Assembly: GCA_002077045.2 (NCBI GenBank) | Contig: KZ111180.1 | Coordinates: forward strand, 148,843-212,842 | Source of the DNA: Rachicladosporium sp. CCFEE 5018 | Lineage: Eukaryota; Ascomycota; Dothideomycetes; Cladosporiales; Cladosporiaceae | DNA: 64,000 bases | Direction of reading: 5' to 3' | In this document: piece by piece, positions 1 through 10,610 of the stretch | Numbering within the stretch: the stretch's first letter is position 1 | How the letters are laid out: each line of letters starts with the position of its first letter | Made by a program: the position numbers and the translations under genes | Notes under the pieces: generated by a model | The model's database searches: none | Told to the model about the DNA's origin: nothing | The model's input: the letters and a program-made list of their open reading frames with translations, nothing else

Positions 1-286
1 TATTGGTTGGTTCTTGCACTACCTGCCATTCATCGCCATGGCGCGTGTGACGTACGTGCACCACTACTATCCTGCGCTGTACTTCGCTATCCTTTGCGCT
101 GGCTTTTGCGTAGATTGGTACACGAGGGATCTGAAGAAGGTGCTGCAGGCTGGCATCTTCTCGGTGTTGTATGTGACTGTGATTGGGCTGTTCGTGATGT
201 TCAAGGCGATCAGCTTCGGAATGGAGGGCAACAACCAGCAGTGGAAGCACTTGAAGTGGCTGCCTACTTGGCGGATGGTGGATTGA
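1..286 (+). CDS. Protein O-mannosyltransferase (PMT family), C-terminal fragment
   Basis: The reading frame is open from base 2 to the TGA at 284-286 and its 5' part lies outside the window. The product would be a dolichyl-phosphate-mannose:protein mannosyltransferase, which adds the first mannose to Ser/Thr of secreted proteins in the ER membrane. The visible ~94 residues contain the conserved C-terminal PMT stretch (HYLPFIAMARVTYVHHYYPA), two hydrophobic segments, and an ending of the kind expected for a PMT C-terminus (WKHLKWLPTWRMVD). The family is clear. Which subfamily (Pmt1, Pmt2 or Pmt4) cannot be decided from this tail. It runs toward the minus-strand gene at 866. Confidence 0.85.
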   Translation, partial: IGWFLHYLPFIAMARVTYVHHYYPALYFAILCAGFCVDWYTRDLKKVLQAGIFSVLYVTVIGLFVMFKAISFGMEGNNQQWKHLKWLPTWRMVD

Positions 287-865
287 GAGGACTAGACGAC
301 GGAGTGCAGGCATGGAAGCGGCGTTGGAGGGATGGGTAGATGAGCGATACGTATGAGTGTACCAACATTGTGAAAGTCGAGACCTCCTTCGGTATGACGT
401 CTGATCGAAGGTGGTAGTAGTAAAGTGCTATGATACGCTGGCAGCACAGCTCCTACCTTTCCTCTCTCCGGCCGATGAGCTTGCTGCTTCAGTCGGAAGA
501 CTTTTGAGTATGGCTCTGCTCTCCCAGAACCGAACATCTCTTCTACGTTTGTAAGAGCACTCACTGAAGCCATTCCTAGACCGCAGTGCGGCCGAGAGCC
601 AGTGTCGTGCGTCTCTCACGCGCACTCAAATGTTGATCAAAGCGAGCTTCTCGCTAGCAACGTAGTGCGGGAATATGCGTCCCAGCTCCGCTGACATGGG
701 CAAACAGGGGCACTGTCGGATTGCAGATATCTCGGAGAAGCATTGGCAGCATTGCAAGCAGAGTCGATTGCTTATTTGATCGAGATCGCTCTGGAGAACA
801 CAGTAACTTCCGGGTCGCTCACAGAGATGGAGGTTGGACGACGATGCGCGTCTTTCATCGATGCA
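287..865. other. Intergenic, convergent 3' regions
   Basis: This 579-base stretch lies between the stop of the PMT fragment and the stop of the next, minus-strand gene. It should hold both 3' UTRs. I see no credible coding region, repeat or RNA gene in it. Confidence 0.6.
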
Positions 866-1468
866 TCAGAACTGTCTCCATCCTTCACCTCCAACAACCA
901 TATTCTTCGCTGCTTCCTTACCCTTCTCTGATTTCCCAACCCACACTGTAGTTGCGTCTTTGATTTGCTCTGTCCCGAACTTGTTGAGCAAGTAGTCCTT
1001 CAGTGCCTCAATCTCCCGCCCACTCTCCTTCACCAGTTCCTCCTTGTTACCCTTCCCTTCCTTCCTCAGTCCTTCGACCCTCTTCACAAAGCCGTTCGCT
1101 CCCTCAAGCCCTCCTTCACTGCCCCAGACACTCTGGAAGACCTCACTTTCGCTCACATCACCGTACCATGCATCAGTGTTCCTATAGTCTCCCTCTACGC
1201 GATGCAGTAGTCCGTGTATGAACATCGCTTCGTACGCTGGTGCGGACTCCATGTGACGGCATAGGAAGTGAGCGCTTGATAGATCGGCATTAAGAATGTG
1301 TAGAAGAGCTTCGAGAGTTGGATGAAGTGAAAGATTTGTGATCGCATGAGATATCTGCTTTGAGTGCGGGTTCGGTGAAGGGGATGGGAGGATGGGATAT
1401 GAGTAAGTTGAAACTAAGTGACTGTAGATCGAAGTGAAGGAGTTGAGCTCAGATGGGGAGGGCGCCAT
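866..1468 (-). CDS. Conserved fungal protein of unknown function, 200 aa
   Basis: Single-exon gene. I placed the start at the ATG at 1466-1468 (MAPSPSELNSF...); the frame is open 39 codons further upstream but without an ATG that looks better. The protein has a Pro/Ser-rich N-terminus, then a helical middle with Cys, His and Trp residues (HFLCRHMESAPAYEAMFIHG, then DYRNTDAWYGDVSES), then a Lys/Glu-rich helical tail. No signal peptide or membrane segment is visible. The compact middle with conserved-looking Trp and Tyr suggests a folded domain. I do not recognise a named family and assign no function. It is convergent with the PMT gene and its upstream region faces the CDF transporter. Confidence 0.6.
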   Translation of the reverse strand: MAPSPSELNSFTSIYSHLVSTYSYPILPSPSPNPHSKQISHAITNLSLHPTLEALLHILNADLSSAHFLCRHMESAPAYEAMFIHGLLHRVEGDYRNTDAWYGDVSESEVFQSVWGSEGGLEGANGFVKRVEGLRKEGKGNKEELVKESGREIEALKDYLLNKFGTEQIKDATTVWVGKSEKGKEAAKNMVVGGEGWRQF

Positions 1469-2083
1469 GTTGGCTGAATGAGCTGGATTGCGGTGATGAA
1501 GGGACGAATCGAAAGCTTTCCCTGTGCTGATGTACTCAATACTTATCGTTGTCTTCCTCCACAAGATGTCAGTGTCCACGACCATCAGCTAGTCATGTCT
1601 GGTCAGGCGTCATAGATGTCCAAGCTTTTGTGCATGTGCCTCGTTCCTGTCCCGATATCCACCCGCAAAACTCTCACGGGGCGGCGACAGGTCTTCAAAT
1701 ACAATCGGAGATCATTAATGTTAGCACAAGAAGCCTGCGGCAGTCACGGAGAAGGTCCGACGTTACTGCTGATCAAATCGCCAAGGATATCAACCCAGAC
1801 CATTCACTTCCAAACTTCCCAGAATGGGAAGAACGACACGTGCCTCCCCAGAAAGTTGGCTGCTGCCGCTGCCGGTACCAGGATCACACGGCGATCAAAC
1901 GTCATGTCCTGGTGCTGCTAGCGCGTGTGGAGCGTGTCCCAGGATCCCAGTTGGAAGTCTGCGATGGTGATGATGAAGCAGCAGTATTTACATGGTCTTC
2001 TTGTTCGTATTTACTCGAAGAAAAGTCCTTGGTTTTCACCCGTCGCTCGTCCCTGATAAGCATCGGGAACTAAGATCGCAGTC
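1469..2083. other. Intergenic, divergent promoter region
   Basis: This 615-base region lies between two divergent starts, the minus-strand unknown gene at 1468 and the CDF transporter at 2084. It should carry both promoters. Short open frames here look like chance. I recognise no specific operator. Confidence 0.5.
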
Positions 2084-3514
2084 ATGGTGGGCAGGTCTAA
2101 CCTGACGAAGGACAATCGCAAGCAAAGCTTCCTCGACGATGATCGCCCGAGCAGCCCGACCGCGCAGAAGAAGACGCAACCTGATGATGTAGAGTCGAGA
2201 GGCAGCGCTCGATCAAATGGCAATGGCAATGCAAAACCGAGACCAGATGTATGGCGCTTCAAAGACGCCGCGAATCATGCATTGGCCGACAAACGGAGAG
2301 ACGACTTGAAGAAAGCGTTAGTGGAAGGTATCGATAGGCAGGAGCTGGAGAAATTCCGCAAGAGCGACGATGAGCTCAAGGAGATCAAGGACAACAAGAT
2401 CCGCAAATACTACGAGGGCGTGAATGATCGCCTCAACGACTGGCTGGAGGTTGACGCCATTGTCACAGCAGTGGCAGACGATGTTCTCGAGTCCATGGAC
2501 CCCGATCCCGATCACGATGGCGAGGACGAGCGCGGGGGAGGTCTGCAGACTATGGCTGGCAACATTGCCTCTTTCCTCCCGCAAGAGGAGCAAGAGAAGC
2601 GTCGCGCGGCCGAGAAGAAGGCAAAATGGGCGATCAACATCAACGTCATCGCCAACATCATTCTCCTAACGGCCAAGCTCGTCGCAGCGACGCAATCTGG
2701 CTCCCTCTCTCTCATTGCCTCCCTAGCAGACTCCGCGCTTGACCTGCTATGTACCCTAATCATCTACTCGACGAACAAACTCGTCGCCTGGCGCATCGGC
2801 GCATTGCGGCGCAAATTTCCCGTCGGTCGCAAACGCCTCGAGCCACTCGGTATAATGGTCTTCAGCATCATCATGGTCATCTCCTTCGCGCAAATCCTGC
2901 AAGAATCCGTCGAGAAGATCATACCACTGGAAGGCAAAGCCGAAGAACTCCCATGGGCTGCCATCGGCGCGCTACTCGGAACGATTGTACTGAAAGGCAT
3001 AATCTGGTTTGGCTGCATACCCATCAAGACAACGCAAGTACAAGCTCTAGCGCAGGACTGCAGGACCGACGTGATCTTCAATTCGCTGTCTTTGCTTTTC
3101 CCGTACATCGGCTTCAAAGCCAACGTCTGGTGGCTCGATCCCGCCGGCGCCGGCCTCCTCTCCCTCTTCATCATCTACGACTGGGGCCACACTGCCTTTG
3201 AGAACGTCACGCGCTTGTCTGGTCAAGCGGCGGACGAGGCGTTTTTGAAGAAGGCTATGTACCTCGCCTACCGCTTCTCGCCTGTCGTTGAAGGCTTCAA
3301 GTCTGTCACGGCGTACCATGCTGGAGATGGCATTTGGGTGGAGTTCGATGTGCTGATGAAGGAGGATACGCAATTGAGGTACTCGCATGATGTGGCTGAG
3401 ACGCTGCAGTACTGCGCTGAGGGCATGGATGAGGTTGATCGGGCGTTTGTGACTTGCGATTACAGCAGCAAGGGACCTACCGGGCATGCGGTGGACGCAG
3501 AGAGGACGCATTGA
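2084..3514 (+). CDS. Cation diffusion facilitator (CDF) metal transporter, Mn-type
   Basis: Intronless 476-residue membrane transporter that would exchange protons for divalent metal (Mn2+, Zn2+ or Fe2+) across an organelle or plasma membrane. Residues 1-180 are a long hydrophilic, charged N-terminal region. The membrane domain starts near residue 183. The paired metal-site motifs are D216-x3-D220 (DSALD) in the second membrane helix and D325-x3-D329 (DCRTD) in the fifth. Asp pairs at both sites, without the His of Zn transporters, fit the Mn-type branch of the family. From about residue 383 a cytosolic C-terminal domain follows, with His411 and His435 in the usual CDF fold. The start is the first ATG of the frame. 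Metal specificity is an inference. Confidence 0.9.
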   Translation: MVGRSNLTKDNRKQSFLDDDRPSSPTAQKKTQPDDVESRGSARSNGNGNAKPRPDVWRFKDAANHALADKRRDDLKKALVEGIDRQELEKFRKSDDELKEIKDNKIRKYYEGVNDRLNDWLEVDAIVTAVADDVLESMDPDPDHDGEDERGGGLQTMAGNIASFLPQEEQEKRRAAEKKAKWAININVIANIILLTAKLVAATQSGSLSLIASLADSALDLLCTLIIYSTNKLVAWRIGALRRKFPVGRKRLEPLGIMVFSIIMVISFAQILQESVEKIIPLEGKAEELPWAAIGALLGTIVLKGIIWFGCIPIKTTQVQALAQDCRTDVIFNSLSLLFPYIGFKANVWWLDPAGAGLLSLFIIYDWGHTAFENVTRLSGQAADEAFLKKAMYLAYRFSPVVEGFKSVTAYHAGDGIWVEFDVLMKEDTQLRYSHDVAETLQYCAEGMDEVDRAFVTCDYSSKGPTGHAVDAERTH

Positions 3515-4083
3515 GTGGGTATATGGTGACGACTGTACATTGGAAAGACTGTTGGACCAAGACAGGGGAGGATGTACGCTGGTGAGAAGGGTATGGGGTG
3601 TAGCATACTGCGGCGTCTAGAGCATATGTACAGGATAGCATATCAACAGTATACATAATGCATATCTTCCCAGCCTTTTGAGCACAATGGTTCGCTTTCC
3701 GTGGGCCGGATCACAGCGTCACGGCGCTGTGGCGGCACTGTAGGGTTAGGGATGCTCACTTTAACCACATCTTGGGGTTAAGTGACTGGTCGTACATATC
3801 GTGACCACGGGCGGAGGAGCTGCTCTCATGAGGAGATAGATCAGTGGGGTTTGTGGCCGCTGCTTTGGTCGAATTCTCACCGGGTTTCAGGACTGCTTGC
3901 TTGGGTTCGAGACTATGACCGGAATTTTTGTCGGTTATTTGTCGCATGGATAGAAGCTGACCAACAATAACCTTGTAACAAGACTTGCAAATTACTACAA
4001 CCTCATATCAACGGAACGACGCTTGTGAATATAGGCATGTATGAGAGAGCAGCGACATGTTGTCACCTTCATTCTCTAGCTGT
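3515..4083. other. Intergenic, convergent 3' regions
   Basis: This 569-base region lies between the CDF transporter stop and the ferric reductase stop. A short telomere-like stretch (GTAGGGTTAGGGATG) occurs near 3740 but is too short to mean much. No gene is supported. Confidence 0.55.
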
Positions 4084-5991
4084 CTATTCTCGACTATCCC
4101 AATAGAAGTCCACCTCCTCACTTGTCCTAATCACCGCCACAGCAGCCCGCAGATCACTCCCCATGCTCTCAGGCCCACTACCCAGTATCTGCACATCGCC
4201 GCCTCTCGTTGCCGCCCGCTCTGTGAAGTCTTCAACCACCGCCTGCATGCTCGGGTGCTCGTCAGGCATGAAGTCTACGCTGAATCGTGGCTGATCGATA
4301 GCAAGTAGAGCTTGCAGTATAGCGCCACTTGTCAGCTCGGATACCGTCGACGACGACGACTGACTCGATAACTTCTCACTTTCGATCACCTTGGCCTTGC
4401 CGCTTACGGGCTTAACATCACAGCACGGCGCAAGGTGCGCTGTACTCTCACGAGTGACAAAGATTTTGATCCGCAAGCTGACATCGTCGGCGAGCATAGC
4501 TTTCAACTCAGCCATCTCGTTCGGCAGCCAAAGCAAGTCCTGAGCCCGTCGAATTACCCAGACAAAGTCGACGATAGCTTGCGGGATGATGAGCTGCCGA
4601 ATCGCGGCGAAGGCTATCGGGTGCGTGAAAGTGACGCCGGTACCGCCCGCGACCAGCAGTACGTTCTGCGTATCGTATCTGGGAAAGCCGAAACCGTATG
4701 GTCCAGTCATGATCGTGTCTATAGTCCCCTTGCTCTGCGCTACCGCGGCCAGCTGACTTGTCTGGCCCTTGCGGACACGAAGTAAGTAGGTGTGATGCTG
4801 CACGTTGCTCCGAGGATCTGGTAGAGAGGCAGTCGTAAAAGGTTGCGAAGACCAGATGCTCAACGCCGGGAAGCACAAGAAGAAGTGCTGGCCCGGCTGC
4901 CATGCCTCCATGTGCTCGAATTGGAAGACGATGCGTGTAACGATGTCGTCGCCCTCGCCGATCATCCTTACTTCGGCATTCGCCGGACGGAAACCGAGAC
5001 TGCCACCCTTGACGACTCCCGTGTGTAGCGCTAATAATCTCAGCATTCTCACGCCTTGATCGATGAAGATCAGTGCCAGACTCGGGATCATCCAGCACGC
5101 AAGCTTTGCCCAATGTCCCCAGCAGGCAGCAATGTACAAGATGGCAATGATCCAGTGAGTCCACTTGAAGAACTCATAGCCAGTGCGCTTGATCGCCCAT
5201 TGTGTGCTGAAGACAGTAAGGAAGGTGATGAAGAGCATTGCAATGCAGCCCCAGACGGCGTACTGCTGTTTCAGGAAGTCGGTGTAGACCTTGGGCTGCG
5301 GCTGGTACAGCCATGTCTCAACGAGTGTCCACCCAAGAGTGTGCAGGCATGACTGTGCGAAGATGATGCGGCCGAGCCACTTGTGCAGGAAGGAGAAGTG
5401 CTGGTACGGTATGCCAGTGACTAGACTCAGCACACTCTCCCTTTGCGCAAGGAGAACAGCAAGTGGCGTGAGAGCATACGCGAGAGCACCCACGCGGTCA
5501 GAGAGTCCTCCGATGCCGGTGCGAGTGTTGTACACGTTCGTATAGCCCTTCACTGGAGTGTACCATGTCTTGTAGACGATGCTGACCAGCGAGAATACCA
5601 CCAGATAGCCGGATAAGCATGTGAGCAAGACGACTTGCAGTCTCGGCACTCGCCCAAACCAGCTGCGCAGCGGAGCATCTCGAAGCAGCCATCGTCGGTT
5701 GCTCGCTCCAACTGCGTTGCACACCCCGTCGATCATCCCACCGACTCTCTGCGCTGGTCCACCCATTCGCCATCCCCTGATCGTAAGCCATAAAGTCAGT
5801 ATGCCGAGTATGACACCCCACATGATGAAGGTGTACAGCATGGAAACATCATGCACCCAGTACACAGCATCGAGATATTCGCAGGAACTCGTGCATGGAA
5901 TAACCCGATCCGGGTACCCCCAGTGCTTGACGAGCGTAGCGTTCGCTGCATTGTGATCCTGAATGTGTCGGACTTGTAAGGCGTTCGCCAT
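4084..5991 (-). CDS. Ferric/cupric reductase transmembrane component (FRE family)
   Basis: A 635-residue NADPH-dependent metalloreductase that passes electrons through FAD and two hemes across the plasma membrane to reduce extracellular Fe3+ or Cu2+ before uptake. I start at the ATG at 5991; the 14 codons upstream open with GTG. Heme ligands are visible as two His pairs 14 residues apart, H203/H217 and H279/H293. The FAD loop region follows (QPGQHFFLCFP, about 365-375, then SQPFTTAS at 382-389) and the NADPH-binding Gly-rich loop (AGGTGVTFTHP, about 448-458). The FAD motif normally begins HPF; here it reads QPF. A Ser-rich insert lies in the NADPH domain. No cleavable signal peptide is obvious. 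No ferroxidase or permease gene is adjacent. Confidence 0.9.
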   Translation of the reverse strand: MANALQVRHIQDHNAANATLVKHWGYPDRVIPCTSSCEYLDAVYWVHDVSMLYTFIMWGVILGILTLWLTIRGWRMGGPAQRVGGMIDGVCNAVGASNRRWLLRDAPLRSWFGRVPRLQVVLLTCLSGYLVVFSLVSIVYKTWYTPVKGYTNVYNTRTGIGGLSDRVGALAYALTPLAVLLAQRESVLSLVTGIPYQHFSFLHKWLGRIIFAQSCLHTLGWTLVETWLYQPQPKVYTDFLKQQYAVWGCIAMLFITFLTVFSTQWAIKRTGYEFFKWTHWIIAILYIAACWGHWAKLACWMIPSLALIFIDQGVRMLRLLALHTGVVKGGSLGFRPANAEVRMIGEGDDIVTRIVFQFEHMEAWQPGQHFFLCFPALSIWSSQPFTTASLPDPRSNVQHHTYLLRVRKGQTSQLAAVAQSKGTIDTIMTGPYGFGFPRYDTQNVLLVAGGTGVTFTHPIAFAAIRQLIIPQAIVDFVWVIRRAQDLLWLPNEMAELKAMLADDVSLRIKIFVTRESTAHLAPCCDVKPVSGKAKVIESEKLSSQSSSSTVSELTSGAILQALLAIDQPRFSVDFMPDEHPSMQAVVEDFTERAATRGGDVQILGSGPESMGSDLRAAVAVIRTSEEVDFYWDSRE

Positions 5992-6594
5992 GATCCTGCC
6001 GCAGAGCGTCTGGGCGGCGAGGTGGTCTTTCACGGAGGTCTAGGGCGTGCGTCTACTCCTACCAAGTGAATCGCTACTGAGTGCTGCTGGTGAAATTCTT
6101 CGCAGAAAGATGATTGATATATTCTGGTCGTCGTGTCGAAAGACCCGTCGTTTTTGGTCTCACACTGTCGCAGCAGCACAGCGCTTCGCTACCGCATTCG
6201 TAGTAAAAGCAGCAAATCCCGCTCGCGATGCAATTGGAGAAGCGTCAGGAAGTTTGTATGGCAGATGGCCTTTGCAGTGGATCCAGCCAAGCCTAAACTT
6301 GCTCAAAAGGCCCATACCAAGCGTTTTACTCACCCGAACGTTGCAGCTGCCGAAATGTACCAGACGGAAGTCTAGCAAGATGGCAACCTCTACCATCCGC
6401 GATCGCCTGCACTTTTCCGTGCAAGCCGGTGTAATGTAAGTCGTCTTGGCGATGTTGAGGGCTTTCTGAGTCTTGCCAGTCGCGACTCCATGCTACAGAC
6501 GGCGCTGTCATTCTGAGCATCGTCAAGTTCGGCACATCACATCGCTCGAGTAAGACTTCGGATCTAAGAAAGATTCACCTCATGTCATCCTTAC
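5992..6594. other. Intergenic, ferric reductase promoter side
   Basis: This 603-base region should contain the ferric reductase promoter and the 3' UTR of the CDC123-type gene. A possible tiny spliced frame starting near 6379 is described under rejected items. I found no clear regulatory motif. Confidence 0.5.
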
Positions 6595-7902
6595 TCAATC
6601 CGTGTCACTGCCATCTGCGAGCTCTGCTTCATCTTGTTTACGCTTGTCGAGTAGCTGCTGCCAATCGCGCGCAAACTCGCGCAGGCCTTCTCCACTCTGA
6701 CTCGCGTCCACAACGTCCTTGGGTAGCTTATGCGCGCTGTACTGCGGTGTGCTGAAGCTGTATGCCTCCGGATCGCTCTTTCTGACTAGACGGAATTCGG
6801 GCAGCCACAGCTCGTCGTCGACGTCCGAGTCCGAGTCGGAACTTGCGTCTAGTATTTCTTGTATTCTCTTCGTTTCGTTATGTCGATCTTCGTCACTCAT
6901 TCCATTCGCTGTAGCATTGCTCGACTCATGTGCTTCCTCAGCAGGTCGGAAAGGTACCCTGATAGTCATATCAGGCCACTCAAACTCCTCCTCCTTCTCC
7001 GGTGGCTCCTCTAGCTGCAACAGTTCCAGCCAACTGAACAGTAGCGGGTCCGTTCTGGGTGCCCATGGGTTCACATCGATCAACCAGACTCGCTCGTGAG
7101 GAGGCGGCACGTAAATGTCAAACACAAAGTTTGCATCCTCAAATGTGTCCCGTAGTCGCACATCGAAGAACTCCTGAATTTTCGATCGTAGGTGGTCCTG
7201 CATGTCGAATAGGAAGTCAAAGTGATTCAGATCGCGTTGACAGAGCGCGATCAACTTACGATTTCGTACGAAGCACCGGAACTCGAGCGACGGGTGTAGA
7301 TCGAAGGACTTTCGGAGGACCAAGTGAAATGGTATCGTAGCCTGTGTCAACTCGGTCTTTGCCTCCACCCCCTCTTCCTCAGTATCGTCATAAGCATGCT
7401 CCAGGTCGTGCGTGATGAAGTCGGAGGACTTGAGAAGAAGGTACACATCATTCGCCGTCCGACAGTCCATGCTGTTCGCATTCATCCAGGTCGCATCCTT
7501 CGGTGCTGACCAGTTGAGCTTCGGTGTCGCCTTCCCACCCAGACTTACGATCGTGTCGTTGATCGATTTGTGCACCGGCCGCCAGTCTGCGGCAACATCC
7601 TCGACCTCATCGTCGTCCTGATCATCTGATGCTGTGTAGACTCCACTGTCATCTGACCACTCCACTTCGCCCTCGTTTTCGTCGTCAGGAAGTACGATCC
7701 CGTCTGCGCGCAGGTACTCGATAAAGGGCTGTGTGAGAGGGATGAGCCGCGCCTTCGGGGAGATCGTGCGATATCTCGGCCACCAGGAATGGTATGAGCA
7801 ATGTAGTATATGCGCTTTGGTGATGGGGCCAAATGGCAGCGACGTTGGGACGCGATCCGGCGATGAGTCTCGCGACATGTCTTCTTCTATGAGTGCAGGC
7901 AT
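6595..7902 (-). CDS. CDC123: Cell division cycle protein 123 (eIF2 assembly factor)
   Basis: Intronless 435-residue protein of the D123 family. Cdc123 is a cytosolic ATP-grasp-like chaperone that binds eIF2 gamma and promotes assembly of the eIF2 heterotrimer, so it is needed for translation initiation and cell-cycle entry. Family signatures appear in order: an N-terminal stretch around HCSYHSWWPRY, an acidic insert (about residues 71-103), then SSDFITHDLEHAYDD, VLRKSF with LEFRCFVRNRKL, and the C-terminal FVFDIYVPPPHERVWLIDVN followed by PWAPRTDPLLFSW, which carries the Asp/Asn metal-nucleotide residues. The acidic tail (SSDSDSDVDDELW, then a Ser/Asp-rich end) is common in fungal members. 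The start is the first ATG. Length is a little above the usual fungal size because of the acidic linkers. Confidence 0.93.
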   Translation of the reverse strand: MPALIEEDMSRDSSPDRVPTSLPFGPITKAHILHCSYHSWWPRYRTISPKARLIPLTQPFIEYLRADGIVLPDDENEGEVEWSDDSGVYTASDDQDDDEVEDVAADWRPVHKSINDTIVSLGGKATPKLNWSAPKDATWMNANSMDCRTANDVYLLLKSSDFITHDLEHAYDDTEEEGVEAKTELTQATIPFHLVLRKSFDLHPSLEFRCFVRNRKLIALCQRDLNHFDFLFDMQDHLRSKIQEFFDVRLRDTFEDANFVFDIYVPPPHERVWLIDVNPWAPRTDPLLFSWLELLQLEEPPEKEEEFEWPDMTIRVPFRPAEEAHESSNATANGMSDEDRHNETKRIQEILDASSDSDSDVDDELWLPEFRLVRKSDPEAYSFSTPQYSAHKLPKDVVDASQSGEGLREFARDWQQLLDKRKQDEAELADGSDTD

Positions 7903-8462
7903 CTTTACAAATGCTTAGACAAAGTGGAAGAACGAGATATCTGATACACAACAGTTTTGGATCGTGACTCTACAGTGACGGCAGGTACGCGGGAAGCTTC
8001 CGCATTGAAGAGTGAGACGAAAGGACATGTTCACAGCAAACGACAACATGGACCTCATGCTCCTTCAGACACTGGGAGGCTTTCCTATGGTACTATGCAA
8101 TGAGCTGCGAGTGCTGCTTGTGGCTACCGGTATGACCTTGAGAAGACAGGTTCCAATTCACTTTCTGAGAAATCGATTGCGCTCTCATGATGGCTCAGTT
8201 GTCAAATTCGCTTCCGCAGCTGCAACCACAGCAGCACAGACGAGGAGTGCCAGACAGTGAAAGAGACAGCTTCAGGTGCAAGTGAAGGTCCGTACAATCG
8301 ATAATGAGCTTCGGGATCCCCACTTTCTGTATCTGTTGTCGGTCCAAGTCTTCAAGTCTAGAAGCGCTGCATCGCCTCTCTCCTCCAACCCGTCTATCCC
8401 ATCCCCTCTATAGCTTTCGTTCGCGCCGTATTTCTGATTGAGCGTGACGCTGATCGCCAGAT
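7903..8462. other. Intergenic, CDC123 promoter side
   Basis: This 560-base region holds the CDC123 promoter and the 3' end of the amino acid transporter gene. No coding region is supported. Confidence 0.5.
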
Positions 8463-10610
8463 CTACTCTCGCTGAAATTCCTGGTCAAGCATGTGCACCT
8501 TCCCGAGCCTGCCCTGCGGCAACCACGCCTCTGCCGGAGTGAACCACCAAGTCGCAACACCCATGAGCGTCGTAAACGCGAAGATGACTGGCGAGTAATT
8601 GAAGCCGGCTCCAGTGACTGGGAAGTACAGGGGCGAGAACAGCACGCAGGCCAGGTACAGGTTCCAGACGAATGTGATGAAAGTTAACGGCCGAGACCAC
8701 TTGCCCAGAGACCATGATGCGTGCTTGAAGTCATGTGGCGTGATGAACGTGCGACCGAAAGCGATGAGCGCGTATGCCGTGATTGTTGGCACGCCGGCTG
8801 CAGAGACGAGAGACGCGAATGCCACAGGCGAGGCGAGAATAGTGCAGAGCAGGAGAGCGGCGACGGCGTGCATAGCGATGACCGCATTCCTCGGCTCCTT
8901 CTTCGCCGACACCTGTGAGATCCAGCCACTGAATGGCAGAACGCCATCACGCGCAACAGCCCAGATGAGGCGTGAGCTTGCCACACCAGCGATGGTGATG
9001 TTGAAGAAAAGACCGAGGATGCAGACGACATTCATCACGACGTGCGCTCGAGGTCCTAGAGCCAGGGCATAGATGTCAACGAACGGTTGAGGAGAAGCGA
9101 AGCTATACAGCACATCCAGATCAGGCAGGCAGAACAGGAACATGATGACTAGCGGGAAGCCAATGACCGCGGAGGCGACAGCAGACCAGAAGATACCGCG
9201 TGCGGCAGTTGTGCTGGCGTTGACTGTCTCCTCAGAGATATGGCCAGACGCTTCAAAGCCAACCAAGATGCCGGCAGTGACATAGTAGCTCAGCATCCAG
9301 TTCCATACAGGCGGTGCACCAGTCTCATTGTAAGTCTGGGTAAAGACAAATTTCGCGTCCTGGAAACCATAAGTCTTCGAAGCTCCGATTGGCAGCCAGA
9401 TCATGTTGAGAGCAAAATCGAGCAGGATGATGTATGTCGCCGCGCGGAAAATGTAGCTGTAGGTCTTGGGGTTCAGATAGTTCATGCCTACTCCGAGGAA
9501 CAAGATGACCTCAGAAACGATCCATTGTACGGCGCGGAACTTGATGTCATTCACATCGGTCGAGAATTCCAGCCCGAAGACTGAGATCTCGGACAGCAGG
9601 AAGTTCGCCGTAGCCTGGCAGACGCTGGCAACGAAGGTCGTCCAAGCAGTTGTGCTCCACCAAGCCACAATAAAGCCGAACAGTCGACCATACTTCTTAC
9701 CGCCAGACTCCGCGGCCCAAAAGTAGATCGAGCCAGCTGCTGGCAGAGCTGAGCAGATCTCTGCGAGTACAGCGGCGGTGATGAAGACGAAGATACAGGT
9801 GATGATATAGCTCGACCTTGATTGACTTGTCAGCGAGGGCGCAGGCGAAGGCAGTGAAGTCAACCCACCAGTAGGCCGCAGGTCCTCCAGCGCCAACACC
9901 GATCGTGAAGGTGGCTCTTATTCCGCCGACGGAGTATAGCGCCGCTGTTGCAGGTCAGTCTTCACGCTTATACTTCGGAGTGCCCACTTCGTCGTTACCA
10001 AAGCTTGCAGCGAAGCTCTCGAAGAACTTCCACTGCCGGTGCAGCGACTGATCATGCGTTAGTGATTGCACTTGTCGCAGCAAGAGCGGAGATCACATAC
10101 CTGCTTATACCCAAGTGCGTTCTTCCAATCGTCAGTACTCACATAACACACAAGGAAAGGGAAGGGGGTAGGAGCATCGCTCGATAATAGTCATAGCAAC
10201 TCCTTCCGCGCATACTAATGCGATCAAGTTGAACAGCGGTCTGATCTCAGGCGTTCGCCAGACACCCGCCTTCCTTGCCTCTGCTATCGCCCTCCACCCA
10301 GCAGCAACCGCTCGGTGAAGCTCAACGACAGGGTCGCAAGAAAGGTCAAATGCCAGCTAACAGCCACCCGCGTGCCATGACAATGTATACTTGATGCCTC
10401 ATGAGATTACTCACTGGTATGCGACGGCCGGGTTCATTGCGTTACTCAGATCGGGTTGATGGCCTAGCCGTGTGGCCTTACCAGGTAGCGCTCATCGCTG
10501 TCCATGCTAGCGGTTTCGGCGAAGTCGGATTGCAGCGGGTTCTGGACTTTGATGGCGTCGTTGCTAGCGGGCGAGTCGACCGATGTGCGGTCGGCGATTT
10601 TGGAAGGCAT
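8463..10610 (-). CDS. Amino acid/choline-type permease (APC superfamily), 5 exons
   Basis: Plasma-membrane or vacuolar transporter of the amino acid-polyamine-choline superfamily, close to the fungal GABA/choline permease group. I model exons at 10482-10610, 10101-10121, 9999-10047, 9869-9944 and 8463-9816. They join in frame to 542 residues. Junctions are supported by family sequence: DERYL/NALGYKQ, then SLHRQWKFFESF, then ALYSVGGIRATF, then the core (AVLAEICSALPAAGSIYFWA). About twelve hydrophobic segments follow, with GFEASGHISEETVNAS in the middle as in the permease family. Most introns have CTGAC-like branch sites. The first intron is long (360 nt) and exon 2 is only 21 nt, so the 5' end is the least certain part. 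The substrate is unknown. Confidence 0.8.

Noticed and set aside
3735..3756. Interstitial telomere-like repeat (TAGGGTTAGGG)
   Set aside because: Fewer than two full TTAGGG units; expected by chance and far from a chromosome end signal.
6376..6560. Tiny spliced ORF (MATSTIRDRLHFSVQAG..., possible GTAAGT donor)
   Set aside because: Gives only ~36 residues with no family match. The donor looks good but the downstream exon has no coding character.
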